Below are positions 16,422 to 24,831 of a DNA stretch of 33,887 nucleotides, in pieces. Under the pieces are notes generated by a model. The model was not told where the DNA came from. It ran no database searches and was given only the letters and a program-made list of their open reading frames with translations. Position numbers and translations under genes: made by a program. The DNA lies in NCBI GenBank assembly GCA_011524395.1, contig WTKN01000280.1:1-33887 (forward strand), given 5' to 3'. Positions within the stretch are counted from its first letter, which is position 1. Every line of letters begins with the position of its first letter. The DNA comes from Moorena sp. SS36440bin_2 (GTDB lineage Bacteria > Cyanobacteriota > Cyanobacteriia > Cyanobacteriales > Coleofasciculaceae).

Positions 16422-16490
16422 AATTGGGTGAGGTACTTTAGTTCTAGGTTAATGAGAGTAGGTAGTAGGCAGTAGCGATGGAGCGCAGTC
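16422..16490 (+). repeat. Decayed copy of the repeat block found before selD
   Basis: AATTGGGTGAGGTA at 16422-16435 is identical to 13750-13763, and the following GTTCTAGG, GAGTAGG-type heptamers and AGCGATGGAGCGCAGTCTT correspond in order to the upstream copy, with substitutions. The GGGGGTTTCCCCC hairpin part is lost. The two copies are in the same orientation and bracket selD. Confidence 0.7.
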
Positions 16491-16659
16491 TTAAAGGCTC
16501 ACACATGGCTTGTGGTGATCTGCCTAGTAGGTATTATTGCTAGTTAATAGCAGTTAGTCATAGGAGCTTCAAATTTTTTTTCAGCTATTGAATCTTTCTA
16601 TGGTAGTATAAATTCTTGTACAAGAGTAGCTTGCCACCAATTCTTCTTTCAGGAGCTTT

Positions 16660-17172
16660 ATGGTATCTAATCCCGAAATCTTATCAACTAGCAAAGGTAC
16701 CCTTAGCGCGATCGCACTAGGTAGTAACCTCGGTGATTCTCAAGCAACCTTAGAAGCTGCTGTGATCGAACTCGAAAAAACTCCAGGGATTACTGTCAAA
16801 ACCTGCTCCAGTTGGTACAAAACTAAACCTATTGGACCTGTGCAACCAGATTATATCAATGGTTGCGCCCTAGTGGACACACAACTAAGTCCCCAAAAGT
16901 TGCTAGAGACTCTGCTAGAAACAGAGCAAAAGTTTGGTAGAGTTCGTTTGGAACATTGGGGAGCCAGAACCTTAGATTTAGATTTAGTCTTGTTCGGTAA
17001 CCTGATTCTAGATACTCCTGATCTAATCATACCTCACCCACGTATGACACAGAGAGCATTTGTGTTAGTGCCCTTGGCCGAAATTGCTCCTGATTGGATA
17101 GAGCCAGTCTCGGAAATGAAAGTCTCCCAACTTCTCGAAAAGTTAGATATTTCCGGAGTCACTCGGTATTAA
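16660..17172 (+). CDS. folK: 6-hydroxymethyl-7,8-dihydropterin pyrophosphokinase (HPPK)
   Basis: The 170-residue protein transfers pyrophosphate from ATP to hydroxymethyl-dihydropterin in folate synthesis. It has the canonical motif series: ALGSNLGDSQATL, the substrate loop SSWYKTKPIGPVQPDYINGC, EQKFGRVRLEHWGARTLDLD with the metal-binding DLDLD (about 108-112), and IIPHPRMTQRAFVLVPLAEI. Length matches single-domain FolK. The start at 16660 leaves 14 extra residues before the fold; AGGAGC at 16651-16656 is close to the ATG, so the site is usable. It is followed on the same strand by a short-chain dehydrogenase and a DHPS-like gene, but gaps of 194 and 299 bases mean a single transcript is uncertain. 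Confidence 0.95.
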   Translation: MVSNPEILSTSKGTLSAIALGSNLGDSQATLEAAVIELEKTPGITVKTCSSWYKTKPIGPVQPDYINGCALVDTQLSPQKLLETLLETEQKFGRVRLEHWGARTLDLDLVLFGNLILDTPDLIIPHPRMTQRAFVLVPLAEIAPDWIEPVSEMKVSQLLEKLDISGVTRY

Positions 17173-17366
17173 TTTTTTTGAGGATATCAAATACGGTTGA
17201 TAGACTATAATAAAAATAGGAAAAAATCAGGCAATTCAGCCTGTAAAAATTCCGATGAATCATATTATATTTTGGGTATATTGGGCTTAAAACCAATCCA
17301 AAAATAATGCTGATGGAGTAACTCAAGCAGTATTATCAATTGAAAAAAAAATTGTAAAAAAAGACA

Positions 17367-18089
17367 ATGCTGAAAAAAGCTTTAGTGACCGGATCAGCAG
17401 TGGGAATTGGAAAAGCGATCGCTATTGATTTAGCTAGTAAGGGATTTGATGTTGCATTTCACTATAACCGCAGTGAAGAAGCAGCCAAGCAAGCTTCTGA
17501 AGAAGCAGCCACTCACGGAGTAAAAGCGATCGCCCTACAAGCAGATATCACCAAACCAGAGCAAGCAAAGTTATTGGTAGAAAATGCAGCAGCACAACTA
17601 GGAGGTTTATCGGTAGTTGTGAATAATGTGGGCAATTACTTGGAAGAAAAACCCATTAGTGAAGTACAAGTCCAGGAATGGCAAGAGGTTTTCGACTCTA
17701 ACCTCAATTCTACTTTCTATGTCACTCAACCAGCAATTTCTTACCTCAAAGCAGCTAATGGTGGGCGGATTGTCAACTTCGCCTGTGCCAGTGCCCAACA
17801 TCCGATCGCGCACCACCGCAATGCACCCTACATTATTGCAAAAACTGGTGTCGTTGTTTATACAAAGTCCTTAGCTAAAGAATTGGTAAAATATAATATA
17901 ACTGCTAATGTCCTATCTCCAGGAGTGGCAGAAAATTCCATTGATTTAGAAGAATCAATTCCTCTACTACCCACGAAACGCCCTGCAACCTTGAAAGAAA
18001 TAAGTAATGCTGTATATTTCTTTATCAGTCCCGATTCAGATTACATAACGGGACAAGTTTTAGAAGTTGCCGGAGCATGGAGATTATAG
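17367..18089 (+). CDS. Short-chain dehydrogenase/reductase, possibly pteridine reductase-like
   Basis: The 240-residue classical SDR has the cofactor loop VTGSAVGIGKAIA (TGxxxGIG, 8-15), NNVG (86-89), and the catalytic Ser142, Tyr155 and Lys159 (YIIAK). The R35-x-x arrangement after the second strand (FHYNRSEEAA) favours NADPH. The C-terminus ...SDYITGQVLEVAGAWRL is the usual closing block. Between folK and a dihydropteroate-synthase-like gene, a FolM/PTR1-like role on a dihydropterin is tempting; but the loop is GIG, not the RLG of many pteridine reductases, so FabG-like chemistry on another ketone is possible. The gap from folK contains a weak hairpin (CAGGC at 17228 with GCCTG at 17239). 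The MITE-like element follows 28 bases after the stop. Confidence 0.85.
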   Translation: MLKKALVTGSAVGIGKAIAIDLASKGFDVAFHYNRSEEAAKQASEEAATHGVKAIALQADITKPEQAKLLVENAAAQLGGLSVVVNNVGNYLEEKPISEVQVQEWQEVFDSNLNSTFYVTQPAISYLKAANGGRIVNFACASAQHPIAHHRNAPYIIAKTGVVVYTKSLAKELVKYNITANVLSPGVAENSIDLEESIPLLPTKRPATLKEISNAVYFFISPDSDYITGQVLEVAGAWRL

Positions 18090-18117
18090 TTTTATGGTTA
18101 TTTTAACCGATATATAA

Positions 18118-18308
18118 ATGGCTCTCCTAGACTGATTATAGTAAATGAGTAGTTTAAATGGGCTTAACCCCTTAAATAGCAAGGAATTGAATCAACTAAA
18201 AATACATTTTCATGAAAATTGCATTTTTAAATCAATCAAAGCATTACTGGGCAAGCACTATAGCGCTTATTTGATCATAATTTATCATAGCCACTCTAGG
18301 AGAGCCAT
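18118..18308. mobile_element. 191-bp MITE-like palindromic element
   Basis: Perfect 14-bp terminal inverted repeats, ATGGCTCTCCTAGA (18118-18131) and its complement (18295-18308), extend imperfectly inward for about 15 more bases (TATAGTAAAT on the left against TATGATAAAT on the right). The centre is also self-complementary (TTTTCATGAAAA near 18208-18219, flanked by AAAAATACA and TTGCATTTTT), so the whole unit can fold into one long imperfect hairpin. ATAA occurs on both flanks and could be a target duplication. There is no coding capacity. It fills the gap between the SDR and the DHPS-like gene. Confidence 0.7.
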
Positions 18309-18388
18309 ATAAATTGGGTAAATTAGCTAGGTGATAAACGTTGTTTATCAACATTCATTAATTTTGTCGATCTAAGTAAATTTGAAAT

Positions 18389-19297
18389 ATGCTGACCCTT
18401 AAAGATATTTACGAAATCTATGATAAACACAAAGATGATTATCATAATGCCCAAGTACAAGAGATAACTATTGGCCATAGAAAATTTAACTTTAATTCTC
18501 AGTCAGCTATTTTAGGAGTCATCAATCTTTCTACAGATTCTTGGTGGAATCACAGCATCTGTTATAATCCAGAACAAGCGATTCGTCGTGCCAAGGTGTT
18601 AACTGCTCAAGGGGCAGACATAATAGACATTGGTGCTGAAGCTAGTTCACCAAACACAGAGAGGGCTGATGAATTTAAACAAACAAGCTCACTTTTACCA
18701 GTCCTTCAAACTCTGAGTAAAGAAGGTATATTGACTTCAATTGAAACCTATTATCCTGAAGTCGCTAGGGAGTGTTTAAAAGCTGGGGCCAACGTCATCA
18801 ACTTTACTGGCCGTGAAAATAGCGATGAAATGTATCGAGTTGTAGCTGATTTCGATGCCGCAATTATTATCTGCTACCTCCAAGGCAAACATGCCAGAGA
18901 TGTAGGGGAATTTGATTTTAATTTAGCTCAAGATCCAATAGATTTATTCTACGATTATTTTGGCCAGGAGATAGAAAGAGCAACGAAACTGGGGGTAAGA
19001 AAAATTTTCATCGACCCAGCTGTCGGTCTGGGATACACAAATTTTTACTACCAATACCAGAATGTATCAAGTCGGATGGGATATCAAGTCAGAAGTCTTT
19101 TAAATGGTTTTAGACTTAGAAAACTTGGCTTTCCAGTTTTTCATACCATGCCCTCAGCCTTGGAAATTTTTGGAGAAGAGGTCAGAAGCGCTCAGCTTTT
19201 TACGGCAGTTTTTGCTGCACTAGGAAAAACCGATCTATTCAGAACTCATGAAGTTTCTAAAATTAAAGCAGTTTTAGAAAATCTTGATATTATCTAA
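18389..19297 (+). CDS. Divergent dihydropteroate-synthase-like protein lacking the SRK motif
   Basis: The 302-residue protein follows the DHPS TIM-barrel order: ILGVINLSTDSWW (41-53; DHPS has GVNVTPDSF), ADIIDIGAEASSPN (76-89; IDIGGEST), SIET (117-120; the pterin-binding Asp is Glu119), INFTG (137-141; Asn138 kept), IFIDPAVGLGY (206-216; Asp209 kept) and RTHEV (285-289; Arg and His kept). The lysine-bearing GxSRK strand that binds pterin and pABA is replaced by FPVFHTMPSALEIF (238-251), and the diphosphate/pABA loops differ. A normal FolP seems unlikely; a pterin- or tetrahydropterin-binding enzyme of another kind fits better. The first 35 residues are an extra, nonfamily N-terminus. A strong terminator lies 12 bases after the stop. 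Confidence 0.8.
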   Translation: MLTLKDIYEIYDKHKDDYHNAQVQEITIGHRKFNFNSQSAILGVINLSTDSWWNHSICYNPEQAIRRAKVLTAQGADIIDIGAEASSPNTERADEFKQTSSLLPVLQTLSKEGILTSIETYYPEVARECLKAGANVINFTGRENSDEMYRVVADFDAAIIICYLQGKHARDVGEFDFNLAQDPIDLFYDYFGQEIERATKLGVRKIFIDPAVGLGYTNFYYQYQNVSSRMGYQVRSLLNGFRLRKLGFPVFHTMPSALEIFGEEVRSAQLFTAVFAALGKTDLFRTHEVSKIKAVLENLDII

Positions 19298-19309
19298 ACA
19301 TAGGATACT

Positions 19310-19340
19310 AGCAGCGTTTTCCTAAGGAAAACCTGCTTTT
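19310..19340 (+). terminator. Rho-independent terminator after the DHPS-like gene
   Basis: AGCAG and GTTTTCC pair with GGAAAAC and CTGCT around a TAA loop, leaving one bulged C (19315): a 12-bp stem followed directly by TTTT. It is oriented to end plus-strand transcription and separates the DHPS-like gene from the convergent Nudix gene. Confidence 0.8.
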
Positions 19341-19404
19341 AAAACAAGCAAGATGCCCGTTCCACAGGTACGCTTTCCACAAAACGAGTCAAATCATTCC
19401 ATTA

Positions 19405-19920
19405 TTAAGCAACGCCAGATATACCATAATAAGTATAAATTTGCTTTTCTAGATAGTCCTCTATTAACACGCGAGTGTAGGTATTGAGAGGATACTCCAG
19501 AGCTTTTTCGGGAGTCACCCATGCCCATTCCTCAATTTCTTCGTTGGTAGTGATGGTTTCCCTGGCAGAAAAGGCATAGTAATTAACCATGATGAAATGG
19601 GCTTCTCGCACAAACTGTGAGTCCAACACTGCTTCTTGTAGCAACCCAAAGCGTACCTGAGTCAAATCTAGACCAACTTCTTCCTGAAACTCCCTGAGGA
19701 GTGCATCCTCAAGGGTTTCACCCCATTCTACTTTACCTCCTGGTACACCCCATTGACCCCGCCATTTAGTGGTTTTGACAATCAAAATTCGTCCACTTGT
19801 AGTTAAGACAAGTGCCCCTACCGTAGTCAAAGGAAACTGCCCCTGCACAGATAGCCCTCCATTTGTGATTTTCTCTGGAATCCCATTGCTTAGCTTGTTT
19901 TGTCGAATTTTTTGGTTCAC
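19405..19920 (-). CDS. Nudix hydrolase
   Basis: The 171-residue protein has a complete Nudix box at 62-84: GKVEWGE, then REFQEEVGL (R76, E77, E80, E81), which binds Mg2+ and cleaves a nucleoside diphosphate linked to another moiety. VGALVLTTSGRILIVKTTKWRGQWGVPGG precedes it in the usual order. Substrate cannot be read from sequence; ADP-ribose, NADH or dihydroneopterin triphosphate are all possible, the last of interest given the pterin-type genes convergent to it. Start is GTG at 19918-19920 with AGGTAGG just upstream; residues 1-25 precede the domain and may be nonessential. Confidence 0.9.
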   Translation of the reverse strand: MNQKIRQNKLSNGIPEKITNGGLSVQGQFPLTTVGALVLTTSGRILIVKTTKWRGQWGVPGGKVEWGETLEDALLREFQEEVGLDLTQVRFGLLQEAVLDSQFVREAHFIMVNYYAFSARETITTNEEIEEWAWVTPEKALEYPLNTYTRVLIEDYLEKQIYTYYGISGVA

Positions 19921-20259
19921 ATACCTACCTGGAATAGGTTAGCGCAGTTTCCAATCTTTAAGGATTACAATCTGAGATCACCAATCACCAATCCTGATTT
20001 CTGGGCTAGTGGCCAGTCAATCAGGATTTTGTGAATTTCAGGGTAATGGTCTAAGCTATTCCCTGCATAAAACTTGATTGTCAAAATACTCTACCATGCC
20101 CAAACGCGCTTATTGTCTAGTTGAGCAACAATAAACGACCCAAGAGTGAAAAATCTTAGTATCCACTGACAAGGGATTTCAGGGGAAGTCTAATCTGCTA
20201 ACTCTCTAGACCTTGAATAACTTCAAGGCTATCAGGAGCTGTTATTTATAATAGTTAAA
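19921..20259. other. Intergenic, no gene seen
   Basis: About 340 bases between the Nudix start and the tRNA 3' end. No reading frame or strong secondary structure was recognised. CAATCACCAATCCTGATT near 19983 and AATCAGGATT near 20020 form a loose inverted pair. Promoter elements for the Nudix gene are presumably here but not clear. Confidence 0.4.
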
Positions 20260-20331
20260 CTCCCCAGGCAAGATTCGAACTTGCGACCAATCGGTTAACA
20301 GCCGACCGCTCTACCGCTGAGCTACTGAGGA
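20260..20331 (-). tRNA. trnN: tRNA-Asn (anticodon GTT)
   Basis: A 72-base cloverleaf on the minus strand: acceptor TCCTCAG pairs with CTGGGGA plus discriminator G; D-arm GCTC/GAGC; anticodon stem GTCGG/CCGAT-type around loop CTGTTAA giving anticodon GTT (complement of 20297-20299); T-arm GCAAG TTCGAAT CTTGC. CCA is not encoded (TTT follows). It is read in the same direction as the flanking kinase gene at 20535 but upstream-downstream order makes co-transcription uncertain. Confidence 0.97.
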
Positions 20332-20534
20332 TTGCCAAACAATTGCTCTTCACATCTACTGATTATAATCATAAATTACAGAGTCTGGCAAGTATTTTCG
20401 CAAATTTTTTTGAAATCACTGTTGTGTCGGGAGTTTTGAGTACAGGTTACAGTCAGCGCTATTTAGTCAAAAGTAAATAGTCAGCTAACTATGAGCCAGT
20501 TAGTAGTCACCAGTCAGTAGTCAACAGTATTATC

Positions 20535-22730
20535 CTAATGGTTGACTTCTTGCAACTGTAGCCCATGGTTTAGTGAGGAACCGCTTGATTCAACGTTGAC
20601 GTTGAGCAACGGTTTTTGGTTAACCCCTGATTGCTTTTGTTTTTCTAACACTGCTCTAGCTAATGCAGCTTGTCGTTCCACTTCTTCCTTTAAATGCTGC
20701 TTGCGGGAATACTCAGCTATCTTGATTCTCGCTTTCTCGTAGGTGGGGGTTTCTTTAGGGATTTGAGACAAATACACTAGCGCTTGAATAAAGTTACCCT
20801 GTCCTCCTTGTTCATAGGCTTCTTGTAACAAGTACTCTGCTCGAATCTTTTGCTTTTGCTGATATTCCTTCAGCTTTGGTTGGACTTTAGCACCGGTGCG
20901 GGTTTCTGGATGGATTTGTTCGAGTAGTGCGATCGCATTGCTAAAGTCTTGGGCTAATGCTTGTTTGTAGGCTTGGTTTAATAATCCTTGGGCTTGTGCT
21001 TCAAGGCGAGGTTTTGCCTTCTTGACTAAGGGCTCCATCTTCTTTTGCCAAAAGCCAATTGAGGGCATTTTATCGTATCCCTCAAGCACATCTGACCATC
21101 GTTCTTGATAAAAGGCTTGCTCTGTAGCCTTAAACAGAGCTTCAGCACTTTGCCATTGTTGCTGCCACTGTTGAACCGTATTTAAAGATTGTTCATAGAT
21201 CAGGCTATCCCTAGGAATCGATTCTGCTAGTGCGATCGCTTCCTCCAAATTACCGGCTTGATAGTGTTTGATGGCCTTTTGTAGAATATCAAATTCAGAA
21301 CGAGACGCAGAAGCATTGAGTAAAGCATAAAGTCCGATTAAAATAGCTATAGCATTGGAGCTTGCTGCTCCGACTCCGATTCTTTTCAGTAAAGGTGGCA
21401 ATTTTGGCCAGCTATACAGGGCGAATTCACGAACATACACTTTCCAATGTAATTCCGGTTCATCAGTGGTAAGTACTAAGTCATTAGTACTAGTTTTGGA
21501 TTTTTTATTGTTAATTTTTGAATCATTATGACTAGTTTTTAATTCTTGAAGACTAAATTTTGAATCGTTATGACAACTTTCTGAGTTTTTATTCTTAAGG
21601 CTATCTTGCTCAGTTTTGACTCCTGAGTCAGACAATGGCGTTGCCTGTTTTAATTCTTGTGAGCTAGACTCCCTAGTCACTGCTGAGTCTTCAATGGTAA
21701 CCCTGGAGTCAGACTTAGCATCTAGCACGTTTAATTCAAAAGTGTCATTGTCACTAAACTTGATACTGAGTGCTGAATGCTCGGTGATCAGTTCTGAGTC
21801 AGACTTAGCAATAGATACTTTTAAATCAGGACTTTGAGTACACATGAGTGTTTTAAGTACAATTAAGGCATCATTTGCTGACTGATAGCGTTGTTTACTG
21901 TTGTACTCAACCATATGGTTGAGTACAAACGCCATTTTATCGCTAACCGATACATGTTTTCGCCAATCAATCTCACCAGTCTTAGGGTCAGCCAATTGCA
22001 TTGGGGTCATGCCTGTGAGGGCGTGAATCGCAATCATTCCTAGGGAATATATGTCACTGTTAGGAAAGGATTGACCAGCAAGTTGCTCTGGGGGTATGTA
22101 GGCAAAGGGACGAATTGTCTTCGATGGATCAGACGATAGGATCTCGGTCAGATTGGCTTGGATTGACTTTGAATTAATCAGCTCAGCAGTACCAAAATCA
22201 ATCAAAACTAGCCTACGGTCTGACTCTCGTCTGATTAGGTTATTGGGTTTGAGGTCTCTATGAATTATCCCTTGGCGGTGAATAAATTCTAGAATGCCTA
22301 AAACATCTTCTAATAGTTCAATGCACTGGTTTTCGCTATAGCGTTTATTACTGTTTTGACTGATTGGCAGTTCATTACTAAGAGTTTCTCCGACAATTAA
22401 GTTTTGAACTAAGTAAAATCCCTGGTGATCTTCAAAATAATCAAGTAGACGAGGAATTTGGTTATGGCTGCCCAGTTTGATCAAGGTTTGAGCTTCATTG
22501 AGCCAGAGACGCTTAAGAAATTGCCATTTTTGAGGATCATCGCTTTTGGGCTGAAGATACTTAATCACATAGTGGGGATGGCTTTGTTGTTGGGTATCCT
22601 CTGCGATATAGGTTTTGCCAAATGCCCCAGCACTTAAAGATTCAATGATTTTATAACGCCCGTTGAGGAGCTTTCCCCATAAGGAATGATTTGGATTAAT
22701 TTTCAAAGAATTTTTTCCTACCAGAATCAC
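20535..22730 (-). CDS. Eukaryotic-type Ser/Thr protein kinase with repeat linker, TM segment and helical C-terminal repeats
   Basis: 731 residues. Kinase domain about 26-295: glycine loop SAGAFGKTYIA (33-43), lysine K57 in YVIKYL, catalytic HRDLKPNN (157-164), DFG (178-180), YIPPEQLAG and SDIYSLGMIA, so it should be active. A low-complexity linker (about 305-425) carries degenerate repeats: KSDSELITEHSALS, KSDSRVTIEDSAVT, LSDSGVKTEQDSL, then HNDSKFSLQEL and HNDSKINNKKS. One transmembrane segment lies near 455-473 (SNAIAILIGLYALL). The C-terminal region (480-700) is helical with TPR-like pairs such as AYKQALAQDFSNAIALLEQI and AYEQGGQGNFIQALVYLSQI. Kinase cytoplasmic and repeats outside is the likely topology. 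Substrates are unknown. It is divergent from the kinase at 23124. Confidence 0.93.
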   Translation of the reverse strand: MILVGKNSLKINPNHSLWGKLLNGRYKIIESLSAGAFGKTYIAEDTQQQSHPHYVIKYLQPKSDDPQKWQFLKRLWLNEAQTLIKLGSHNQIPRLLDYFEDHQGFYLVQNLIVGETLSNELPISQNSNKRYSENQCIELLEDVLGILEFIHRQGIIHRDLKPNNLIRRESDRRLVLIDFGTAELINSKSIQANLTEILSSDPSKTIRPFAYIPPEQLAGQSFPNSDIYSLGMIAIHALTGMTPMQLADPKTGEIDWRKHVSVSDKMAFVLNHMVEYNSKQRYQSANDALIVLKTLMCTQSPDLKVSIAKSDSELITEHSALSIKFSDNDTFELNVLDAKSDSRVTIEDSAVTRESSSQELKQATPLSDSGVKTEQDSLKNKNSESCHNDSKFSLQELKTSHNDSKINNKKSKTSTNDLVLTTDEPELHWKVYVREFALYSWPKLPPLLKRIGVGAASSNAIAILIGLYALLNASASRSEFDILQKAIKHYQAGNLEEAIALAESIPRDSLIYEQSLNTVQQWQQQWQSAEALFKATEQAFYQERWSDVLEGYDKMPSIGFWQKKMEPLVKKAKPRLEAQAQGLLNQAYKQALAQDFSNAIALLEQIHPETRTGAKVQPKLKEYQQKQKIRAEYLLQEAYEQGGQGNFIQALVYLSQIPKETPTYEKARIKIAEYSRKQHLKEEVERQAALARAVLEKQKQSGVNQKPLLNVNVESSGSSLNHGLQLQEVNH

Positions 22731-23123
22731 TTCTATTTAGTTTTTTTCAAGAAACCAACAGTGTTTCCGGAATTAGTGGTTTACAGAAGTAATTAGATTT
22801 GCTGTAGTGTCACCCGGTAGGAAATGGGATGTAAGCAATCAGCTATATTAAATCAGCTATATTAAATAAGATATATTTAATCAGCTATCAGTGATCAGCC
22901 ATTTTAATGATGAACCTTACTCCCGTTGCGGGATGATCTGACAATTGTTGACAACGCCAAAGCTTCCACTGTTCACCCCTGTTCCATCTCCAGCTTTTGT
23001 CCTCATTTGCTACAACAGAAAGCAACTGGGTATCAAAACTATATGCCAGGATAGATATTAGATTTGTGTTCTTCGGTGGTCATCATATCCGCTTCTTAAA
23101 CATGGAAAGTTGAAATTAGCACT
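22731..23123. other. Divergent promoter region between two kinase genes
   Basis: About 390 bases separate the two kinase starts. It contains a 14-bp tandem duplication, AATCAGCTATATTA at 22838-22851 and 22852-22865, followed by AATAAGATATATTTAATCAG, which echoes it in part. No gene was seen. Both kinase promoters should lie here; no confident -35/-10 pair was identified. Confidence 0.55.
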
Positions 23124-24392
23124 ATGAGCAAGGATTTAGACTTTAGCCCCCAGGGCTATGAAATTAAACAAGAGTTAGGACAAAATCACGCTGGGGGTAG
23201 AGTCACCTACCTGGCGACACAACTGGAGACTCAGCAACCGGTTGTGATTAAGCAGTTGCAGTTTTCCCAATTAGGCACTAGCTGGGCAGAATACGACACT
23301 TATGAGCGAGAAATTAAACTCCTGCAGCAGCTCAATCATCCTAGTATTCCTCGCTATATCGATTCTTTTGACACTCCCACTGGATTTTGCTTAGTCCAAG
23401 AATATAAACCAGCACCTTCCCTTGCCGCAGATTACCAGTGGACACCACAAGAAGTTAAGCAAATTGCGATCGCGGTCTTGGAAGTCTTGGTTTACTTGCA
23501 ACAGCGCCAACCTCCTGTGATTCATCGAGATATTAAACCAGAAAATATTTTGGTTGATAGACAGGGCAACTTGAAGGTGTATCTAGTAGATTTCGGTTTT
23601 GCCCGGATAGCAGGTGGGGATGTAACCCTCAGTAGCGTTGTTAAAGGTAGTGTAGGGTTTATGCCACCAGAGCAGATGTTTAATCGGCAATTGACCAAAG
23701 CATCTGATCTGTATAGCTTAGGCACAACCCTGATTTGCTTGCTGACAGGAACAAAATCTAGCGATATCAACACTTTAGTTGATGAGAATTATCGGATTAA
23801 TTTCAAACCATTGTTGCCCAAGCTAAATCCCCAGTTTATTCATTGGCTCCACAAAATGGTGGCACCTAACCTCAAACATCGCTATTCCGATGCCGCAACT
23901 GCCCTAAAAGCCCTGAAGCGGATTGATGTGGTGAATGATCTCACTCCTCTAAAAACACTGTTGCAGGCGATACAACCAACAAAGGCAGTAGTAAAACTTG
24001 CCACCCTCAGCCTTGTGGCTGCTTCTTCATCAGCTATAACCTATGGCTGGGTCACTAGTCCAGCCAGACAGTTGCTAACCAGTGGAGAATGCCAAGGCTG
24101 CAATCTACCAAATATCAACCTACAGGATAAGAACCTCAATAAAGCTAAGCTGCAGGGGGCGAATCTCAGTGGTGCCGACCTAGAGGGGACTAACCTGTGG
24201 AAAGCTGATCTCAGGGGGGCTAACCTGTCGGGAGCTAACCTAGAGGGGGCTAACCTAAACGGTGCTCGCTTGCATGGTGCTAACCTGGGCGGGGCTAACC
24301 TTAAAGGTGCTAACTTAGACATCAAGAGGGCTAAGCGCTGGCGTTTTAACCTCAAGGGTGCAACTATGCCTGATGGCTCTGTACATAAGTAA
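23124..24392 (+). CDS. Ser/Thr protein kinase with C-terminal pentapeptide repeats
   Basis: 422 residues. Kinase domain about 12-268: weak glycine loop [14 protein letters not shown] (18-31), K43 in VVIKQL, catalytic HRDIKPEN (134-141), DFG (156-158), GFMPPEQM and [10 protein letters not shown] hydrophobic segment follows (about 288-306, [20 protein letters not shown]), then a CxxC at C323/C326 ([10 protein letters not shown]) opening about 12 pentapeptide units of the A(N/D)LxG type ([20 protein letters not shown] and on). This architecture is common in cyanobacteria. The membrane segment would place the repeats outside the cytoplasm or in the membrane face. The glycine loop deviates (NHAGGR) from GxGxxG. 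ATG at 23124; a weak purine-rich region precedes it. Confidence 0.93.
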   Translation: MSKDLDFSPQGYEIKQELGQNHAGGRVTYLATQLETQQPVVIKQLQFSQLGTSWAEYDTYEREIKLLQQLNHPSIPRYIDSFDTPTGFCLVQEYKPAPSLAADYQWTPQEVKQIAIAVLEVLVYLQQRQPPVIHRDIKPENILVDRQGNLKVYLVDFGFARIAGGDVTLSSVVKGSVGFMPPEQMFNRQLTKASDLYSLGTTLICLLTGTKSSDINTLVDENYRINFKPLLPKLNPQFIHWLHKMVAPNLKHRYSDAATALKALKRIDVVNDLTPLKTLLQAIQPTKAVVKLATLSLVAASSSAITYGWVTSPARQLLTSGECQGCNLPNINLQDKNLNKAKLQGANLSGADLEGTNLWKADLRGANLSGANLEGANLNGARLHGANLGGANLKGANLDIKRAKRWRFNLKGATMPDGSVHK

Positions 24393-24434
24393 ACTATTAT
24401 GCATTAAAAATGCCGGAAGCATTCAGCGGTCAGC

Positions 24435-24497
24435 CGTGAGCTAAAAGCTCACGCTACTTGAGGTGCCGTCAGCTTACAATAAACCTTAGCACCTCAA
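24435..24497. repeat. Two consecutive stem-loops downstream of the kinase
   Basis: CGTGAGCT (24435-24442) pairs with AGCTCACG (24446-24453) around a three-base loop. TTGAGGTGC (24458-24466) pairs with GCACCTCAA (24489-24497). Neither has a T-run. They resemble dispersed cyanobacterial hairpin repeats and lie 40-100 bases after the kinase stop, so they may stabilise its 3' end. Confidence 0.75.
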
Positions 24498-24534
24498 TTA
24501 GGATGCCCATAGCCCATAAGCTGATAACTGATAA

Positions 24535-24598
24535 CTGAACGCCCACGCGTGGGCGTAGCGCATTAGCTGAACGCGCACGCGTGCGCCTAGCGCATTAG
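24535..24598. repeat. Two 32-bp tandem units with compensated palindromes
   Basis: Two units follow head to tail at 24535-24566 and 24567-24598, sharing CTGAACG...CACGCGTG...TAGCGCATTAG. The palindrome is GCCCACGCGTGGGC (24541-24554) in the first and GCGCACGCGTGCGC (24573-24586) in the second. The C-to-G change in the left arm is matched by the G-to-C change in the right arm, so base pairing is kept. Confidence 0.85.
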
Positions 24599-24831
24599 CT
24601 TACAAAATTCCTAACAGCAAGGCAGAAGTTAGAATGCAGAAGGGACAAGAGTTTCAGGTTTTTTCCTGATCTAAGCAAAGGTTGTTTAAATGGGCGACAG
24701 CTTATTCATATCCTGTCTTTTTGAATACTTATCATTCTGGGTTTTTTCGTCAATTTACAATCGATAATTGAAATTGAAATTGACAATTAACAACTAACAA
24801 TTAACGATTGATTAACCTAAATACCAAGTGA

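Noticed and set aside
24041-24355. Antisense frame over pentapeptide repeats (also 31686-32069 and 32301-32537)
   Set aside because: The LAPLRLAP-type sequence is the reverse reading of A(N/D)LxG repeats and is expected by chance in all such genes.
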